Assembly: GCA_018907035.1 (NCBI GenBank)
Contig: JACCIC010000015.1
Location: 3,230,001-3,294,000 of the forward strand
Source of the DNA: Sycobia sp. Sy_11
Taxonomy: Eukaryota; Arthropoda; Insecta; Hymenoptera; Epichrysomallidae
Length of the DNA: 64,000 bases
Direction of reading: 5' to 3'
Shown: one piece after another, positions 12,749-25,720 of the stretch
Layout: every line of letters begins with the position of its first letter
Position numbering within the stretch: position 1 is the first letter of the stretch
Program-made: the position numbers and the translations under genes
The notes under the pieces: model-generated
What the model was told of the DNA's origin: nothing
Databases searched by the model: none
The model's input: only the letters and a program-made list of their open reading frames with translations

Positions 12749-13031
12749 TAATACCTACGTATCTTCTAATCGAGTTCGCCGTCAAAAGGTGCGGCATAGA
12801 GTAATGATCGAACTTTCGATCCGATTCGACGATTTTTTGCGAGTTCGAATTTGTATGTTCCCGTCATAATCTCGACGTATGTTCGATAATATGCCTACTC
12901 CTGATGGTCGATGTTATGATCATGATTTTTTTTTTGATCCCAAAAGTTCGTTGCCCGCCACAGATCTGTGTAGTTCCCAATGCCGGTGCTGAATTTAGTG
13001 CCGTGTCGTTGCAGTGTCTTTTCCAAATTTC

Positions 13032-13037
<6 letters not shown>

Positions 13038-13078
<41 letters not shown>
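13038..13078. repeat. (TA)n microsatellite
   Basis: An uninterrupted run of about 20 TA units. Confidence 0.97.
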
Positions 13079-13080
<2 letters not shown>

Positions 13081-13270
13081 CACTGGGACAATATGCCGCG
13101 CGCGAGGTCGCTCATCTATCTATGGCGTTATATAGCCGCGCCGTTCCTCGGCTTACGAGTCAAAACTCTCTGTGTTCGTTGTATACGCGGAGAACGACGG
13201 GGACAGCCCCTCCCCTCATCACGCGGTTACCGATGAAATTTGAGAGCTTCCAGTCGACTTACGAGTGCAC

Positions 13271-13273
<3 letters not shown>

Positions 13274-13317
<44 letters not shown>

Positions 13318-13331
13318 CATACATACATACA
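13274..13331. repeat. Compound (TA)n-(CATA)n microsatellite
   Basis: About 19 TA units pass into about five CATA units. The transition suggests the tetranucleotide arose by mutation within the dinucleotide run. Confidence 0.95.
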
Positions 13332-14861
13332 CGGAGAGCCGAAACCGCGCAAACCCCGACGAGAAAGTTTAATGACGGAAGCACGTGAAACGACCCGCGC
13401 TAGAGCCGAACCGTGGTATATAATAAATGCAATATGACATGTATCGTTTGGGGTTAGCCGGATTTTCAATCTTCTGTTTGAATAATATCCTTTTTATTAC
13501 TGATAAAATTTTATGTCGAAGTTTGTCACGCAGTTATTGTTTATCTTTTTTTTTTTATTCTCGTAGTCACGCGTAGTCATCTTTTTGTATCTTTATGTAT
13601 ATCTGTCTAGAAAAATCGGCACGAATGAGTATCATTTGTTATCAACTTTCTATAAAGGTAAAAATTCGGACTTTTGTCATTTCTTGTATTCTTCCTGTTC
13701 TTCAAGCAGATTATTTAAATTAAGAACAGAAAATTGTACCTAAAAAATTATGCAGATTCTGATAAAAGTCGGTAATTATCGTTAGTAAATAGTTATTGAA
13801 TGTAGCATGGCACCCTCAGACGTTTTCAACTATTTGCAACAATATGTGATTGACCTAGGTGACGTAAAATTCACGAACTTTCAATATAAGTTGCAGTTTT
13901 CAATCACTGTAAAACCGTAATCTGGTGTACTAAAGATAAAAATGAATATAATTCAAAATAGAAAAATACCTTTCAATAACATGACTAAATCATTGAAAGC
14001 AGTAATTTTAAGTACGACTCAATTGATGAATCTCAAAGCATATTTGCACGAAATTTGAAAATAAAATATTTTTCTCAAGTATTAAGGATCGAAGAGACTC
14101 GTAGTGATTGAAAAGTGTATTTCTAGTATTATGGGACAATATTATATTTATAATCCATTAACGGATGAAGGAATGTAAATTACTGATTATGCTTAGTGTA
14201 TTTTCAATAAGCTTTATTCAACATTGGAAAGGATTATTCAAACAATTATATGTTCATTTTAAGCCTAATTCGCTACTATATCAAATATTACTTTTTGTAA
14301 ACGATATATAGAATAATTTTTTCAAAATTTAATGGGATATATTTTTTACCTTTGTCATACGAAACTGCAAGTTTACACGTAAAATTTGATCTTTTTATCA
14401 CCCGATAGCTCTTTCTCAGTTCGCACGACTTTTCTAAAGTACAAAAATGAAGCTTTAGTTTAAAATTACAGGTTTTGTTTTAGAAAACACGAAAATCGTC
14501 CCATACCACCATAATAAATTTGGTAAATGAACAAGCGAAGAAATTGGTTAAATAGTACGAATGTATATAAAATACATGGGTCTGTTTTATCACTATTATT
14601 ATTCATTCCAGAAGCGCAATTATGTAAAATTAGTCAATAAGGTTTACAATGGAATTGCACCTCATTGATATTCCAAAACTCCCTTCTAATAACTTTGTGT
14701 ATAATTCGATTATTCTCTCCGTTTGAATCTTCAACGACGACGAGTTTAGAAATGAAAAATACAGCTCCATAAAGCCTCAAGGGAATTAAACCAATAGTTG
14801 CCGGTGACTGTCGAAAGATAAGCGATTTTCTCCAATCCCCTTTCCGGATCCTTCGGCTTTA
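13332..14861. other. AT-rich non-coding stretch
   Basis: No gene or notable repeat is seen. Stops are dense on both strands. Confidence 0.6.
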
Positions 14862-14879
14862 CCCCCCCTCCCCCCTCCC
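14862..14879 (-). other. G-quadruplex motif on the minus strand
   Basis: C7-T-C6-T-C3 on the plus strand gives four closely spaced G tracts on the minus strand. Confidence 0.5.
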
Positions 14880-15136
14880 GCAACACTCGAGCATGTCTTA
14901 CCTCGAAAGTGCGATATAAGCGCAATATAGAATGTGCTACATGAAGGTCAAACGTTCGAGGACTGGGTGAAAAAGCCAGTAGAACCCCAGACTGGATGGG
15001 CGAAGCCGTCGGGGGATCGGCGTTCCCAACAGAATTTCGGAACGTTATCTCTTCGGATATATTGTATGAAGCAGCGCGCCTGACCTCCTTTTCTTTGGCT
15101 TTTTCGTTTTTCGAACTAACGGCGGTCGTGCAATCG

Positions 15137-15140
<4 letters not shown>

Positions 15141-15225
<85 letters not shown>
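15141..15225. repeat. Interrupted (TA)n microsatellite, about 85 bases
   Basis: TA run 15141-15188, then a CACA break, then a second AT run to 15225. It is the longest TA tract in the window. Confidence 0.97.
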
Positions 15226-15228
<3 letters not shown>

Positions 15229-15722
15229 ATAATTTTTTTATCTCGAATAAGCTTTCCATCCCTTTTCGAGGCAAGTTTTAGAACAATGGGCAGAATGGAT
15301 GTAATAATCTGATTATTCCGTGTTTAAATTTACCTTCGTGATTCCAAGTACCGTGGGAATGCGAATACAAAATGCCCTTCGGGTATATTCTCCATTTTTC
15401 TGCAATAAATTTTTTTGTTGCGAATGCATAACTGGTATTGTATCTGAAAAAAATCCGAAATATTTTGGAGAACGATTGTTTTCAAGTGTTTATACAGAAC
15501 TTTTTTTGCCGTACGAATCTTCGACAATTTTTTAGTTTATTATACAAACAGAATGAAAAAAGCTTCGCGACGCGCGCCAGAGGCTTTGGACTTTGGAAAA
15601 GTTCATTCGTGCTGATGGATGAGTCATTTTATGCTTTTTTTCTTTTATTTTCAAAGCAGCATTTTGAAATACCTCTGCCAGTAGAAAATCCGCGAATATA
15701 AAGGGTATATATGGATATATAC

Positions 15723-15728
<6 letters not shown>
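15226..15728. other. AT-rich non-coding stretch
   Basis: Several short overlapping frames on both strands, none recognisable. No other structure is seen. Confidence 0.5.
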
Positions 15729-15771
<43 letters not shown>

Positions 15772-15788
15772 TAGATAGATAGATAGAC
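15729..15788. repeat. Compound (AT)n-(GATA)n microsatellite
   Basis: About 20 AT units pass into about five GATA units. Confidence 0.95.
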
Positions 15789-16028
15789 AGACTGATGGAA
15801 TCGGCAATTAAGCGGATAAACCGACGAGGGAAGAAAATTTCCGGACGATGCGTTTAATCAATAATTTCCTACACACGTCTGCTCTCGCGCCGAGGAAGTA
15901 ACAGAGAGCTGCTCCAAGAATTTAAACGACGGTATCTTCCTAATGAAAGCGCGGAATTATTGAATTCTTGCCTCCTCGTCGTTACTGTTCTACATTTTGT
16001 TTATATTTCTTTTTTTTTTTTTTTGCAG

Positions 16029-16146
16029 GCATAATGATCAAATTTTTGGACGCGATCCTTGTGACTGTCAATTCCGGTCTTACGAGCTGGTCGTTGAATA
16101 GAAGGACTGCTTTCAGGACGAACGTACGGCCGGGATCAAAGTTAAG
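16029..16146 (+). other. Candidate internal exon with strong acceptor
   Basis: The acceptor is among the best in the window: a run of 16 T residues then GCAG (AG at 16027-16028). The GC-balanced segment ends with AAG before GTGGTG (GT at 16147-16148), or three bases later at GTG before GTGAGA. One frame is open across it (MIKFLDAILVTVNSGLTSW and on). Another frame reads smoothly from 16030 to a stop at 16189 except for one TAG at 16099. No family is recognised. A T run before any AG will mimic an acceptor. Confidence 0.22.
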
Positions 16147-16336
16147 GTGGTGAGACTGGACGCGCGACACTCTGTATTTCCAATCAACTAATGCACCCGT
16201 CTGGATGCGAGCGATAATCCGTTACGCTCTTACAGCGTCTCCCTGTCGTGCGAGGCTTAGCGATCTACGGCAACCAAAGCCTCGAATCGATAATTCACAA
16301 CAATAGCCATTACAGCGTTCAACAGCTGTAGCTCTT

Positions 16337-16357
16337 CCCCCCCCCTCCCCCCGCCCC
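16337..16357 (-). other. G-quadruplex motif on the minus strand
   Basis: C9-T-C6-G-C4 on the plus strand has very short loops and so strong quadruplex potential on the minus strand. Confidence 0.6.
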
Positions 16358-16439
16358 GCGAATATCTCGTACGAGCGGCGCGCGAACCCGCGGCAGATCG
16401 ATATAATGGTTATCTGGATTTAACGAAGTACAAAAGGCC

Positions 16440-16910
16440 GATATGACGAAGAGATGTATGGAGAAAGCGTCCGGCTCAGGACATCGCTTACCCCCAACTC
16501 ATCTCCCCTCTCCCTCGCCACTCCCGCCAATTGTCTCGGCAATTAAGCCCTGTCGATGCGTTAGTACGGGGTCGACGTGTACCAGCGATCGCTGCTGTCG
16601 TCGTCGCCCGGTTCACTTGCGCGGCGAAGGCAGAGGGCGAAATATATCCGCGGCTGCGCCCTCCGGCCGCTTGATTGGCAGGCATTGTTGGACGTCGCGC
16701 CGCGGTCGGTTCAAGTACTCTCTGTCTCCCTCGCTCCGTCTCCCGTGTACAGTTCCATTGTTCTTGGGCGCGCGCTCGAGGCTCGCTGCTCACGGGGACG
16801 GTGGCGGCCGGACGGAGTTTTACGAAAGTTATAACTGCAGGTGAAAGTTTAGATTGCCAGGTGGCCTCCTGCATTGCGAAACTTCTTCTGGCTTCGTAAG
16901 CTCGCGGAGC
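16440..16910. other. CpG-dense block ending at donor-like sites
   Basis: GC-rich with long frames on both strands that overlap each other, which is typical of composition rather than coding. CAG before GTGAAAG (GT at 16841) and CAG before GTGGCC (GT at 16861) resemble donors, so the block could be an untranslated first exon on the plus strand. No TATA box or initiator was found. Confidence 0.3.
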
Positions 16911-17168
16911 TTCTTCGCGGACTTGTGGCTTTGACTGTATAAAGCCACTTTCAGATTTTATTTTACTTTCTGAAATTTAAAGCAATTTGTACGCGTTACA
17001 AGAGTTTTCGATATCGCGCCTAAAGATTGGTTTCCTAAGTGTCCAAGTTATATAAATCGCGATTCTTCTGACTCGGGGTTTTTAAGTTCTTTTCTTTTTT
17101 AAGTCGCGTGGAGGCGGAATTGCTGTTGCATAATTCAGGCCTGCCTCTATCAGTACTAAATTTAAAAA

Positions 17169-17172
<4 letters not shown>

Positions 17173-17213
<41 letters not shown>
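17173..17213. repeat. (AT)n microsatellite
   Basis: An uninterrupted run of about 20 AT units. Confidence 0.97.
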
Positions 17214-17218
<5 letters not shown>

Positions 17219-17568
17219 GATAGAATTATCGCCAATAAATTTTTTGTATTGATTACGAAAAATAATTAAAGAAAATATATTCAATTTTTTCATTTATATT
17301 TCCAGTATTCTGAAACAAAAATTTAATGCCTTTAAATTATTGCTGATTGAAATGTTATGTTCAATACATTTACACCATTCTTTTCAAGAAGTAGAATGAC
17401 TTGATTTGATATAATATCATTAGCGACAAAAACCGAATCAGATAAAAAAGGTCAGATATCAATTAAAAACTTTATGTCGAGAGGCTTTAGTTTCAACAAT
17501 CTAAATATGGTCAACATCCATTAATTTCTTTTACTGTATGAATGAGGATTGTATTGTAATCCGCACTG

Positions 17569-17574
<6 letters not shown>

Positions 17575-17624
<50 letters not shown>
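17575..17624. repeat. (AT)n microsatellite
   Basis: About 25 AT units flanked on both sides by ATAC/ATGT variants. Confidence 0.96.
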
Positions 17625-17630
<6 letters not shown>

Positions 17631-20280
17631 GTGGTAGCAATTAAAATTAATTCTTTCACCGTGTACTCAAAGAGTGTTCAATGGATACTCAATTGATATT
17701 TGAAGAATAATTTATTGGAGATATTGTCGGTGTAAGTACGTTCGTATAATCGCAGTTAAAACTGAAGAAGAGAAACTGAATTAAGGCCATTGAGAAAAAT
17801 TGGAATCGTAAAAATTTATAGGAGATGTATGAAAGTTAATGGTGCTGGATCAAAGAGACTTTCTCCAGAGTTTTATCTTTAGGATGCATTATGTACGATC
17901 AATGGAAAACAAATTGATGTAAGACTACAGAGGCGACGGTAAAGAATGCGAAGTAAGAAAGGAAAAAATAACCAGTATCCTGCTTTAACTACGATTTTCT
18001 AGCCTATCATATCCGAATCAAGCGCCCATATATTAATCCGCAACCTCGATGCGTTGATCTTCCAAAGATGCATTTGCGCGACAGAGGTGCTCGGCACAAC
18101 TTCACTCGCTGCACTTGCCGCCGAGTACGCGCGTAACTCCCCGCTGCAGTTTCGAAGGTGAAAAAGAGGAAGGAAGCAAAAAATGTTCGATCAATCGCGC
18201 GATACCTTACATTCGCACTCGTTCCCGGAGTAATCGCGCGATCGAGTTTCTTTCGCCCGTCGGCGCATTAAGTTAACCCCGTTGGAGGATCTTCTCGACC
18301 CCCTCCCCCCTTGTCCTGGCCAAGAGACGGAGGCAAAAAATAGTCTCGAGTACGAGCTCCGCGGATCAAACGCCGGCCCCCACAGCCTACTGGTGTCGCT
18401 TTCTCATCTTACTCGCAGGGAGGTGCTTCAGTGGCTAATTTAGTTACAGTTTTCTTCGATTCTTCGATTATTCTCTCCTTTTACTCCGTGGGCTTATATC
18501 GCCTAATGTTTTCTTCGCTCCTGATAAAATTCTTAAGGAAAATTTTATTTTTTAAATTTGGAATTTCGTTGGATGAAAAATTATTCGGAGTAACTATTCT
18601 GCTTTAACATATCAGTGAGCATGTTGTTTCCTTTGATTTTTGAAATAATAATAGACTATCGTCCAAACAATTTGCTAGTTTATCATCTAATTAGACACCT
18701 TTCGAGAATAATTAAAATGTAATTTTACGTTCATTAGCCTCTATGCAGAAGCAAAATTAAATTTACATAAAATAATAAGGGACTTGATGAATATGCCGCT
18801 TTACTAGGTACTTGGTAGTTATGAATGAAATTCTTCTTCAGCTGCAGGATTCTCCTATTAAATAAATTATTAAAGAGCGTATTTCATAACTTTTAAGCCT
18901 TCAAATCACCAGACAATAGACTAGTTTACTTCTTTATCGATCACATAGTTGAGACTTACATTTAACGTCCATAGATAGTTTAAAGATGTTTTTATTAAAT
19001 AAAAAAATGATCACAGTTACAAAAGTTTAAATTCCAGCAATATGATCAAATACAGAATGGTTGCAATATATTATATTCTGCAATATTCTGAACAATTCAA
19101 GAACGAATCTATGATATCCTTTTCAAATTCTTGTATTTCTTTAAGCTCCTTGCCATATCTATAAAACTGGAAAAAGAATACTCCATATATAACTGGAAGC
19201 TCTCGAAAGGAATAGCTGGCCAATTTGAGATTCAATGAGATGAAATTTAAGTATTGTTGTAAGATAAGACTGTCTTTTATTGAATAAAATCTGACGAACT
19301 CGTAGTTTACCGTCTTTAACAATGATGAAAAAAGTATGCCAAAGATATACGTATAATTCTTGTTTTAATTCTTAAGTTATTGTAAGCTTTTATATATTAC
19401 TTGATTTCACGTCATTTTTTTACTCGTGAAATCCGCACTTTGAATTATACGTAACTTTTCAACTTTGGAATTCGAGAGTTATTTATAAAAATATCAAAAT
19501 ATGCCCTTCAACGGTTTATCTCATTATTCTGTACGTTGGAATTAAAAAAAAATGACAAGTACTATTGAAAATAATGATATAAAAAATCCATCGATACTGG
19601 AAAACTTGGAAAATAAAATTCTCGTAAGAGGAAAAGTAACTTCTATATTGGTTAATAATTACGATAAAAAAACCAATCTATCATAGGAAATATGAAGATT
19701 TCCGGTCCCATAAAATAAGAAATTTCTTTAATCTTTTATATTATTTCTATTTAATATTATTGTTTTTCCATCTTTGACATATGAACTAATAATATAATAA
19801 TAATGATTTTTGTACTTTATAAAAGATAGATTCACAACGGAACATCTTTCCATCTCTTATTTCATCTTTTTCCAATTCGCCAGTTGCAGTATTTCTACAG
19901 TATTTCTACTGCACTTCTGGAAGCAATTAAGGGAAGCAAGAAAAATTTGAATAAATTTCGAAGTTGTAGTTTCAAACATATGCCTTAAATTTCACTGAGA
20001 ATAAAAAAAATGAACAATTTATTTATTCACTGTTTTATTAATGATTTACGCGATAATAAATATTTTTATCGTCTGTTACTTGTGCACAAAGAATTTCTAT
20101 TTTTATGTTCATTCCTCTACTAGCCCGTCTCTCTCACTCTGATTTGAACGCAATTGCCGGTGCACAAAAAAATTATGTAACGCAGCTTTATTAACATTCA
20201 TCGTAGAATCATAAATTATTTTTATCAGCACAATTTCTTCTTAAAAGAAATCTCTGTGAGAAACTTATACGTTCCGACTG
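17625..20280. other. Non-coding, AT-rich with a GC block at 18.04-18.42 kb
   Basis: The GC block is CpG-dense with C runs and no recognisable frame. In 18440-20280 the only frame worth noting is on the minus strand (19071-19322, open further upstream to about 98 codons). It has no low-complexity tract and ends KELKEIQEFEKDIIDSFLN, but starts with TTG and matches nothing I know. Confidence 0.5.
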
Positions 20281-20700
20281 TGTGGCACTTGCCTCGTTAA
20301 ACTTGCACGCTCGCTTGCGCAATCAGCAATGCTAAAATACTAGGGCAACGCGTACATATAAATCTTGGCCGAAAGGCGCTGGGGCGCTTGACAAAAGACG
20401 GGGTTGGGAGGGGAAGGGTGCTAACACAGCTACTTGTACACGTCCTTGAATGTAGATAGCATAATGTGCCCGGCTCGAGCGGAAGCTGCAAAAAAAAAAA
20501 AAAAAAAAAAACTGATGCGTTGGAAAAAGCTGCAGCGCGGATTGCGAAATAATGTAAAGACGCTGTAAATTTGAGAAAGAAGTAGGTACAGCTGCGGGCT
20601 TAGGTCTACGTCTGAGCTCGACGCTTTTTGCGAATCGGCTGCATCGGCTGATGCCGTGGCCGTGCACGTGTGACTTAATATTAACTGAAGCTTCCATTGC
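20281..20700. other. Mixed-composition block with an A22 run
   Basis: A homopolymer of 22 A residues (20490-20511) follows GC-balanced sequence. I looked for a target-site duplication that would mark a retroposed element and found none. The long minus-strand frame through it contains a poly-Phe tract from the run and is not called. Confidence 0.5.
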
Positions 20701-22312
20701 TTAATTTTAGCATTATTAACTGGACAAAAAGGATTTTACAATTGCTTCTGATGGGAATTGACGTATTATTTGGAAATTTAGATGATTTAATAATGAATAC
20801 ATTGATTGTTTGTCCCTTTTAAAAACTGGCAATGACGTTGACAAAAATCTATAATCTTTTCAGTTGATTTTCACGTCCTTTTCTTCTATTCTTTCATCCA
20901 AAGTTTCACCAGAGTTACTAATTTATACAGAAAATTATCTGCATTAACGCTCCTTTTCTTTCCATTCGCTTTTAATACTTTTATATAGAAATATTTTTAA
21001 TGAGAGTTTCAAACTTGCATCTTTTTTCACTAAATAGAAGGTGTTTATTTGAACTGACTTTATAAAAAAAAAACCGCTCCATGAATATGGCTTTTCCGGA
21101 TATATCTAGCGACGCATACTCAATCGAGACAATTTGCTAGGCTACGACTTTTCTGAAATTGTCTGAAGGTTAATTACCCTATTCCCGTAAATGGAAAACA
21201 GATTTATGGATCTTCTATTCAGCAGAATGTTATATAGGATGAGATACATATCTATACCGATATGTATTACTGATGGGGAAGCTGATTTTTCTGGCCAGAT
21301 ATCAGAACGTTAGACATGCCGCTTTTCTCGATCGCAATCCCGCGATCCGATTGGCTAGAGCTGGACATGCTTGAGCTGCAATAAAGAACGAGCCAAGCCA
21401 GGCTAATGAGGCGTTAAATTTGTATTATAGAATCCCAGAAGAAAATCCGGGAGTCTCTACAGCCAGCGCTCGTTCAGGCGGTAGGACCGAGGATTCTGCA
21501 TGGATGCAGTCCACTCGTTGAATTTTCAACGTAATTAATCGCTGTCCTGGATACGGATTCGTCGACTAAGCCAAATATCGGACGCGCCAAGCCAGCAGCA
21601 CCGGCGTCAATGATTAAATTTTACAAATGCGTATCTCGTAAAAGCCGTTACTCCTGGAATAAGGTAGATAATATACACACCTTCGACTACTTAGGATTCT
21701 TTTTCTTTCACAATAGATATCCATTCTAAACAAAATTAGTTATTGAATACATGGTTTTTATTAGATACATTTGTAGAATTCTTTGATTTACGAAACTAAT
21801 TAAGCATACATGTCGGTATACTGTTTCAATATATTCATCATAATTATAGTGTTCAAAAGAATTAATTTAAATCGAGTAAATACCGTGCAGATGTTGATTG
21901 AAATTTCAACAATTAGATAATCATCGACTATTGATTAATTTCCATTCACTTTCTAATGAAGACACTCAATAAATCGTGGATGAAGCGCGCTCAAATTTCA
22001 GCAATTACGCACCGCATCGTTGATTCTACATGTATAATATATATTCAAACTGAAATTCAAATGCAATACTCGGGCTGGCAATCATTTTCAGCTATATCCG
22101 AAATTATATAGATGCTAGAGATGCACTCGCGTGCATCAATTTTGCAGGTCCGCTCGTAACGTCGATTCATCAAAGTCAAATTTCGTTCGGGTTGTGAACG
22201 TGGATATTAAGCACTGAAAATATGATAGACCGTTATCGTTCTCGAGAACTTTCGGCGGTACGTTCTAAAGAAGTTCGCAGAGATGCTATCTATCTCTCTC
22301 ACTCCATATCTG

Positions 22313-22320
<8 letters not shown>
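20701..22320. other. Non-coding stretch with small hairpins
   Basis: ATACATATC and GATATGTAT (21244-21267) form a perfect nine-pair stem. CTGCAT and ATGCAG form a small one near 21497. 21200-21650 is GC-balanced and complex, as a conserved non-coding element might be. No gene is seen. Confidence 0.5.

Positions 22321-22343
<23 letters not shown>
22321..22343. repeat. (TC)n microsatellite after a C run
   Basis: Eight C residues lead directly into about 11 TC units. Confidence 0.95.
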
Positions 22344-25300
22344 TTTTCGCTATGTTTACTTGTACCGATGTATCTATTGTCAGTTCGCTTCTATGTGCTC
22401 GAACGTGTCTCGGGGATGTACTAAATTACTATATATTTTTATCGGTTCCACAGTTTTTATACAATATTATACTGTATTAATATAATCACAGTCAGACTAC
22501 TCTTATTTATAATCACCCCCGTGGAATTGGAAAGGGAATTCACTGCTAAAAATTTATATAAAATAAAAACTACATTAAATTAAAAATTCATCTCTATTCT
22601 ATGTTAGAAAAGGCTCTAACTGCCATGCACTTTAAATTTAAATTTACCTTTACTGTCCGATATTTCAAACAGCTCCGGTTCATCTTCAAAGACTAAACAC
22701 TTATTAAATATTTACTAAACGTATTTCTTTGAATTGATAGAGAATTACGATAGAATATTAGCATGTAAGTTCATCTCTGATTTTTTAAGTTTGAAAGCCC
22801 AAGGTAAAGGTCAATGATAAATGAGTCAATGGAACTTACTTGTAATTCACTTTTCATTTTTAAATACCGAGGCAAATTTTATTTTATTCGATTTACTGCA
22901 AATATTGATTATAATTATTACTCAAATCTTTTCTTTACCTCTATTATTCTTGAAAATCTAGTAGTATCTTATTTATGACGATATTGCTTTTGTCCATTTG
23001 GATATTAAGTGAAATTTCTGGAGAAGACGACATTCCAAATAATAAATAAAACAAAACAATGTTGGTATGGAGTAAAAAAAATACGTGTGTGGAGTAATTA
23101 TTATGAAATAGAATTTAAATTTTCTTTGAAGTGGTTGAATAAAGAAAATGAAAAACTTTCACGGAATTGTTTCCTGTTTTCCCGATAAAGACATAAAAAA
23201 GATGCAACATAACAAATCATTCTTCCAGCATTATAACTTTGCCCGATTCTTTACTTTTGCTGTATCCAACTTTGACCTCATAGATGTTTTCTTGAAAATA
23301 AAAAGAAGCTCTAATTCAATTCCTACGATACACTTGCACTTACAAGTTCTGCTCGTACCGAAGGAAAAGAAGCCCGCGTCGTTCGCACTATAATTGCGCG
23401 GAAATCGGGGATGGATCCAGTATAATTAAAAACTGCACTTACAGCCGAGCCGTCGAATTCGGGACTACGGCGCCAAGTTATAGAACTCCCCGATGCTGCC
23501 CCCCGAGTGGCAGACCACCGCGACCGCTCTGCCTTTACCCCCTTGTACGCGCAGTTCGCAACGCGTTGGCCGGGGAATGAAGGCAGAAGACGCGCCGACG
23601 ATCAAAGCCAGCGGTCGCGGTCACGGTCGGCTAACCCACTGCGAAGACGAGGGCCATCCGACAGTGCAACGCCACCCAGTGGTGAGCCAGTTTAGTTGAC
23701 CTCACAGGAATAGAGATGCTGTTATCAAATGATCCATCGGCGCATCGAATCTAATGATGAGGCATGGATGATAAAGGCGTGCAGCAGCAATGTGTTCTCT
23801 TCGTTGATTGATTTTGAAATTATCCCCCGAGTAGTAATCGATGAACTCGATTCGACAAAGATCGTTTCGAGTTGAAAATCAATTAAACAGTTCGAAGTTA
23901 CTGGTCGATGGATTTAGTTCGGATCGAGCGACGTAACTCTCATTACCTCCAAAATGAGGTTGGTAAAGTTTTCGGAGGCAAAGCTGTCCCTTCCTCAAGA
24001 CATGGTACTTTCTTACTTACAATCAGTAATTAAATTGGATCCGCTGCGGAGTTACGTGAATTGTTGAAATTAAAATGTCCAAATAAAAGTTTCTGAAATC
24101 TATGGAATTTCTCAGTTATTTTCAATTAAGGCTACGTGTAAATGTTGCGCAATTAAATCTGACTATATGAAATAAAGTATCTGCGGACATAGATCGATTG
24201 CAATTCTTTTGCTTAAAATGCTATTCTTATTCTATTCAGAAGAAGGGCTTTATCCTTTTACTAGTTTAATTGCAGAGAAGTTATAATTTCAAGTAAATAG
24301 CTATGGCTTATCTGAAAGAAACAGCGTGAAAGCGTTAATTATTACAGATTTGATTTTGGAGGTAATTAGAGTTGCTCGACCAAATCTGTCATCTATATAT
24401 TTGAGCTTCAGATAAAATGTACTTATATGACAATGATGTAAAATAATTTCATATTCATTTTGTAAATGAGTGTATTCTATAAAAGGTATGAATAAATTAT
24501 GATCGTTTTTTCGATACATAGCCAGAGAAGAACAGTAAACCACCTGCCCGAACGTTGCAGTTTGTAAAAACGATCATTGTTGTACTCCTTTAACATCGAT
24601 ACTTTATTGTTATTATATTTGGAAATAAATTACTAAATTTTAATGAAATATGCGGCTTTTGATTTCTAATTGAAATACATTCTTGCACAGTTCCATAATT
24701 TCTAAACTCATAGGGAAATTAATTCCATCGGACCATAGCGAAATAATACATTTAGTCGCTCGTGTGAAAGAAAGAAGACAAAGGTTTTATTTGAACATCC
24801 TTTAATGTGATATCGTATGCATTTGTATTGTTATTCCTGGGATGTTCCCTATTTCCTTCTTTTCAAAGAAAGGATTCTTTGTTCTGTGAATTTATTGAAG
24901 CTGCAAATATTTTTTGGAATGGAAAGAACACACATCCATTATCACAATGATTGTATTTTTTCAAGTTCGAAATGAGCTCTCTATTTCTTCATTAACAGAA
25001 CAATAATAAAGAAATACCTTGTTAAAATAAAAATTCAAGAAATTATAAAAAGTAGTTTAAATAAGTTTTCAACGAATTAATAATAATTTATAAATGCATG
25101 TACTGAACGGCTACAGCCTTCGGTATTCAAAAACAGATAAGCATTACTAATAGTTTAATGGAAACATCCATCTGTATAATATTATAATAATGATAATTTT
25201 TTAATGTCCTTAGCAACTATCTGAGTATATTATTATTAATTTTGCTTATATTAATATTTATTCGTCATAAAAATTTATTATCTAATACGTTGACTCCTGA

Positions 25301-25703
25301 TAAGAGGTTCCACGTGAGATGTTGCAGAAGTTTTAAAACAAATGTTTGATTAAATAAAATACATCGATGATGGAGATGTCCGCCCCATTTTATAAAAATC
25401 CCTGATGGGAAACGAGTAATTACCGCATCAAATAGCGATAATTCGAGCTGTCGGAAAAATATTGAACATACATACGTTTCCCATTTCGTCACTAAAAAAG
25501 AAAGTAAATAAAGTCATCTAAGCTTTCTTCGTACGAATCGAAGTATTTCAAAAATACAGTAACCCATGAATTTCATATCTCATTGTTTATTTGATGAATT
25601 ATTTTTTTATAAAAATCCTGGAAAAATCACAAAATTCTATACAGAGTGCAAGACTGAAAACGAAGAACAGTCGCCATCAGTACTGTTTTTAAATTTAAAT
25701 TTC
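22344..25703. other. Non-coding, mostly AT-rich
   Basis: A CpG-dense block at 23.40-23.70 kb holds two overlapping frames of no known family. The rest is AT-rich. Minus-strand frames at 24301-24543 and 25265-25492 lack recognisable domains and are not called. Confidence 0.5.
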
Positions 25704-25720
25704 TATATATATATATATAT
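25704..25720. repeat. Short (TA)n tract
   Basis: About eight TA units. Confidence 0.85.

Noticed and set aside
14652..14662. AATTGCAC, the seed of miR-92
   Set aside because: The rest of the mature sequence does not match and there is no hairpin.
19071..19322. Minus-strand frame of about 98 codons with protein-like composition
   Set aside because: No ATG near the start, no splice or polyA signals, no recognisable family, and AT-rich surroundings.
20490..20511. A22 run as the tail of a retroposed element
   Set aside because: No target-site duplication and no recognisable parent sequence upstream.
20332..20697. 121-codon minus-strand frame
   Set aside because: It includes a poly-Phe tract from an A22 run and is overlapped by another frame; no domain.
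25265..25492. 75-codon minus-strand frame
   Set aside because: Looks protein-like at a glance but matches no family I know and has no supporting signals.
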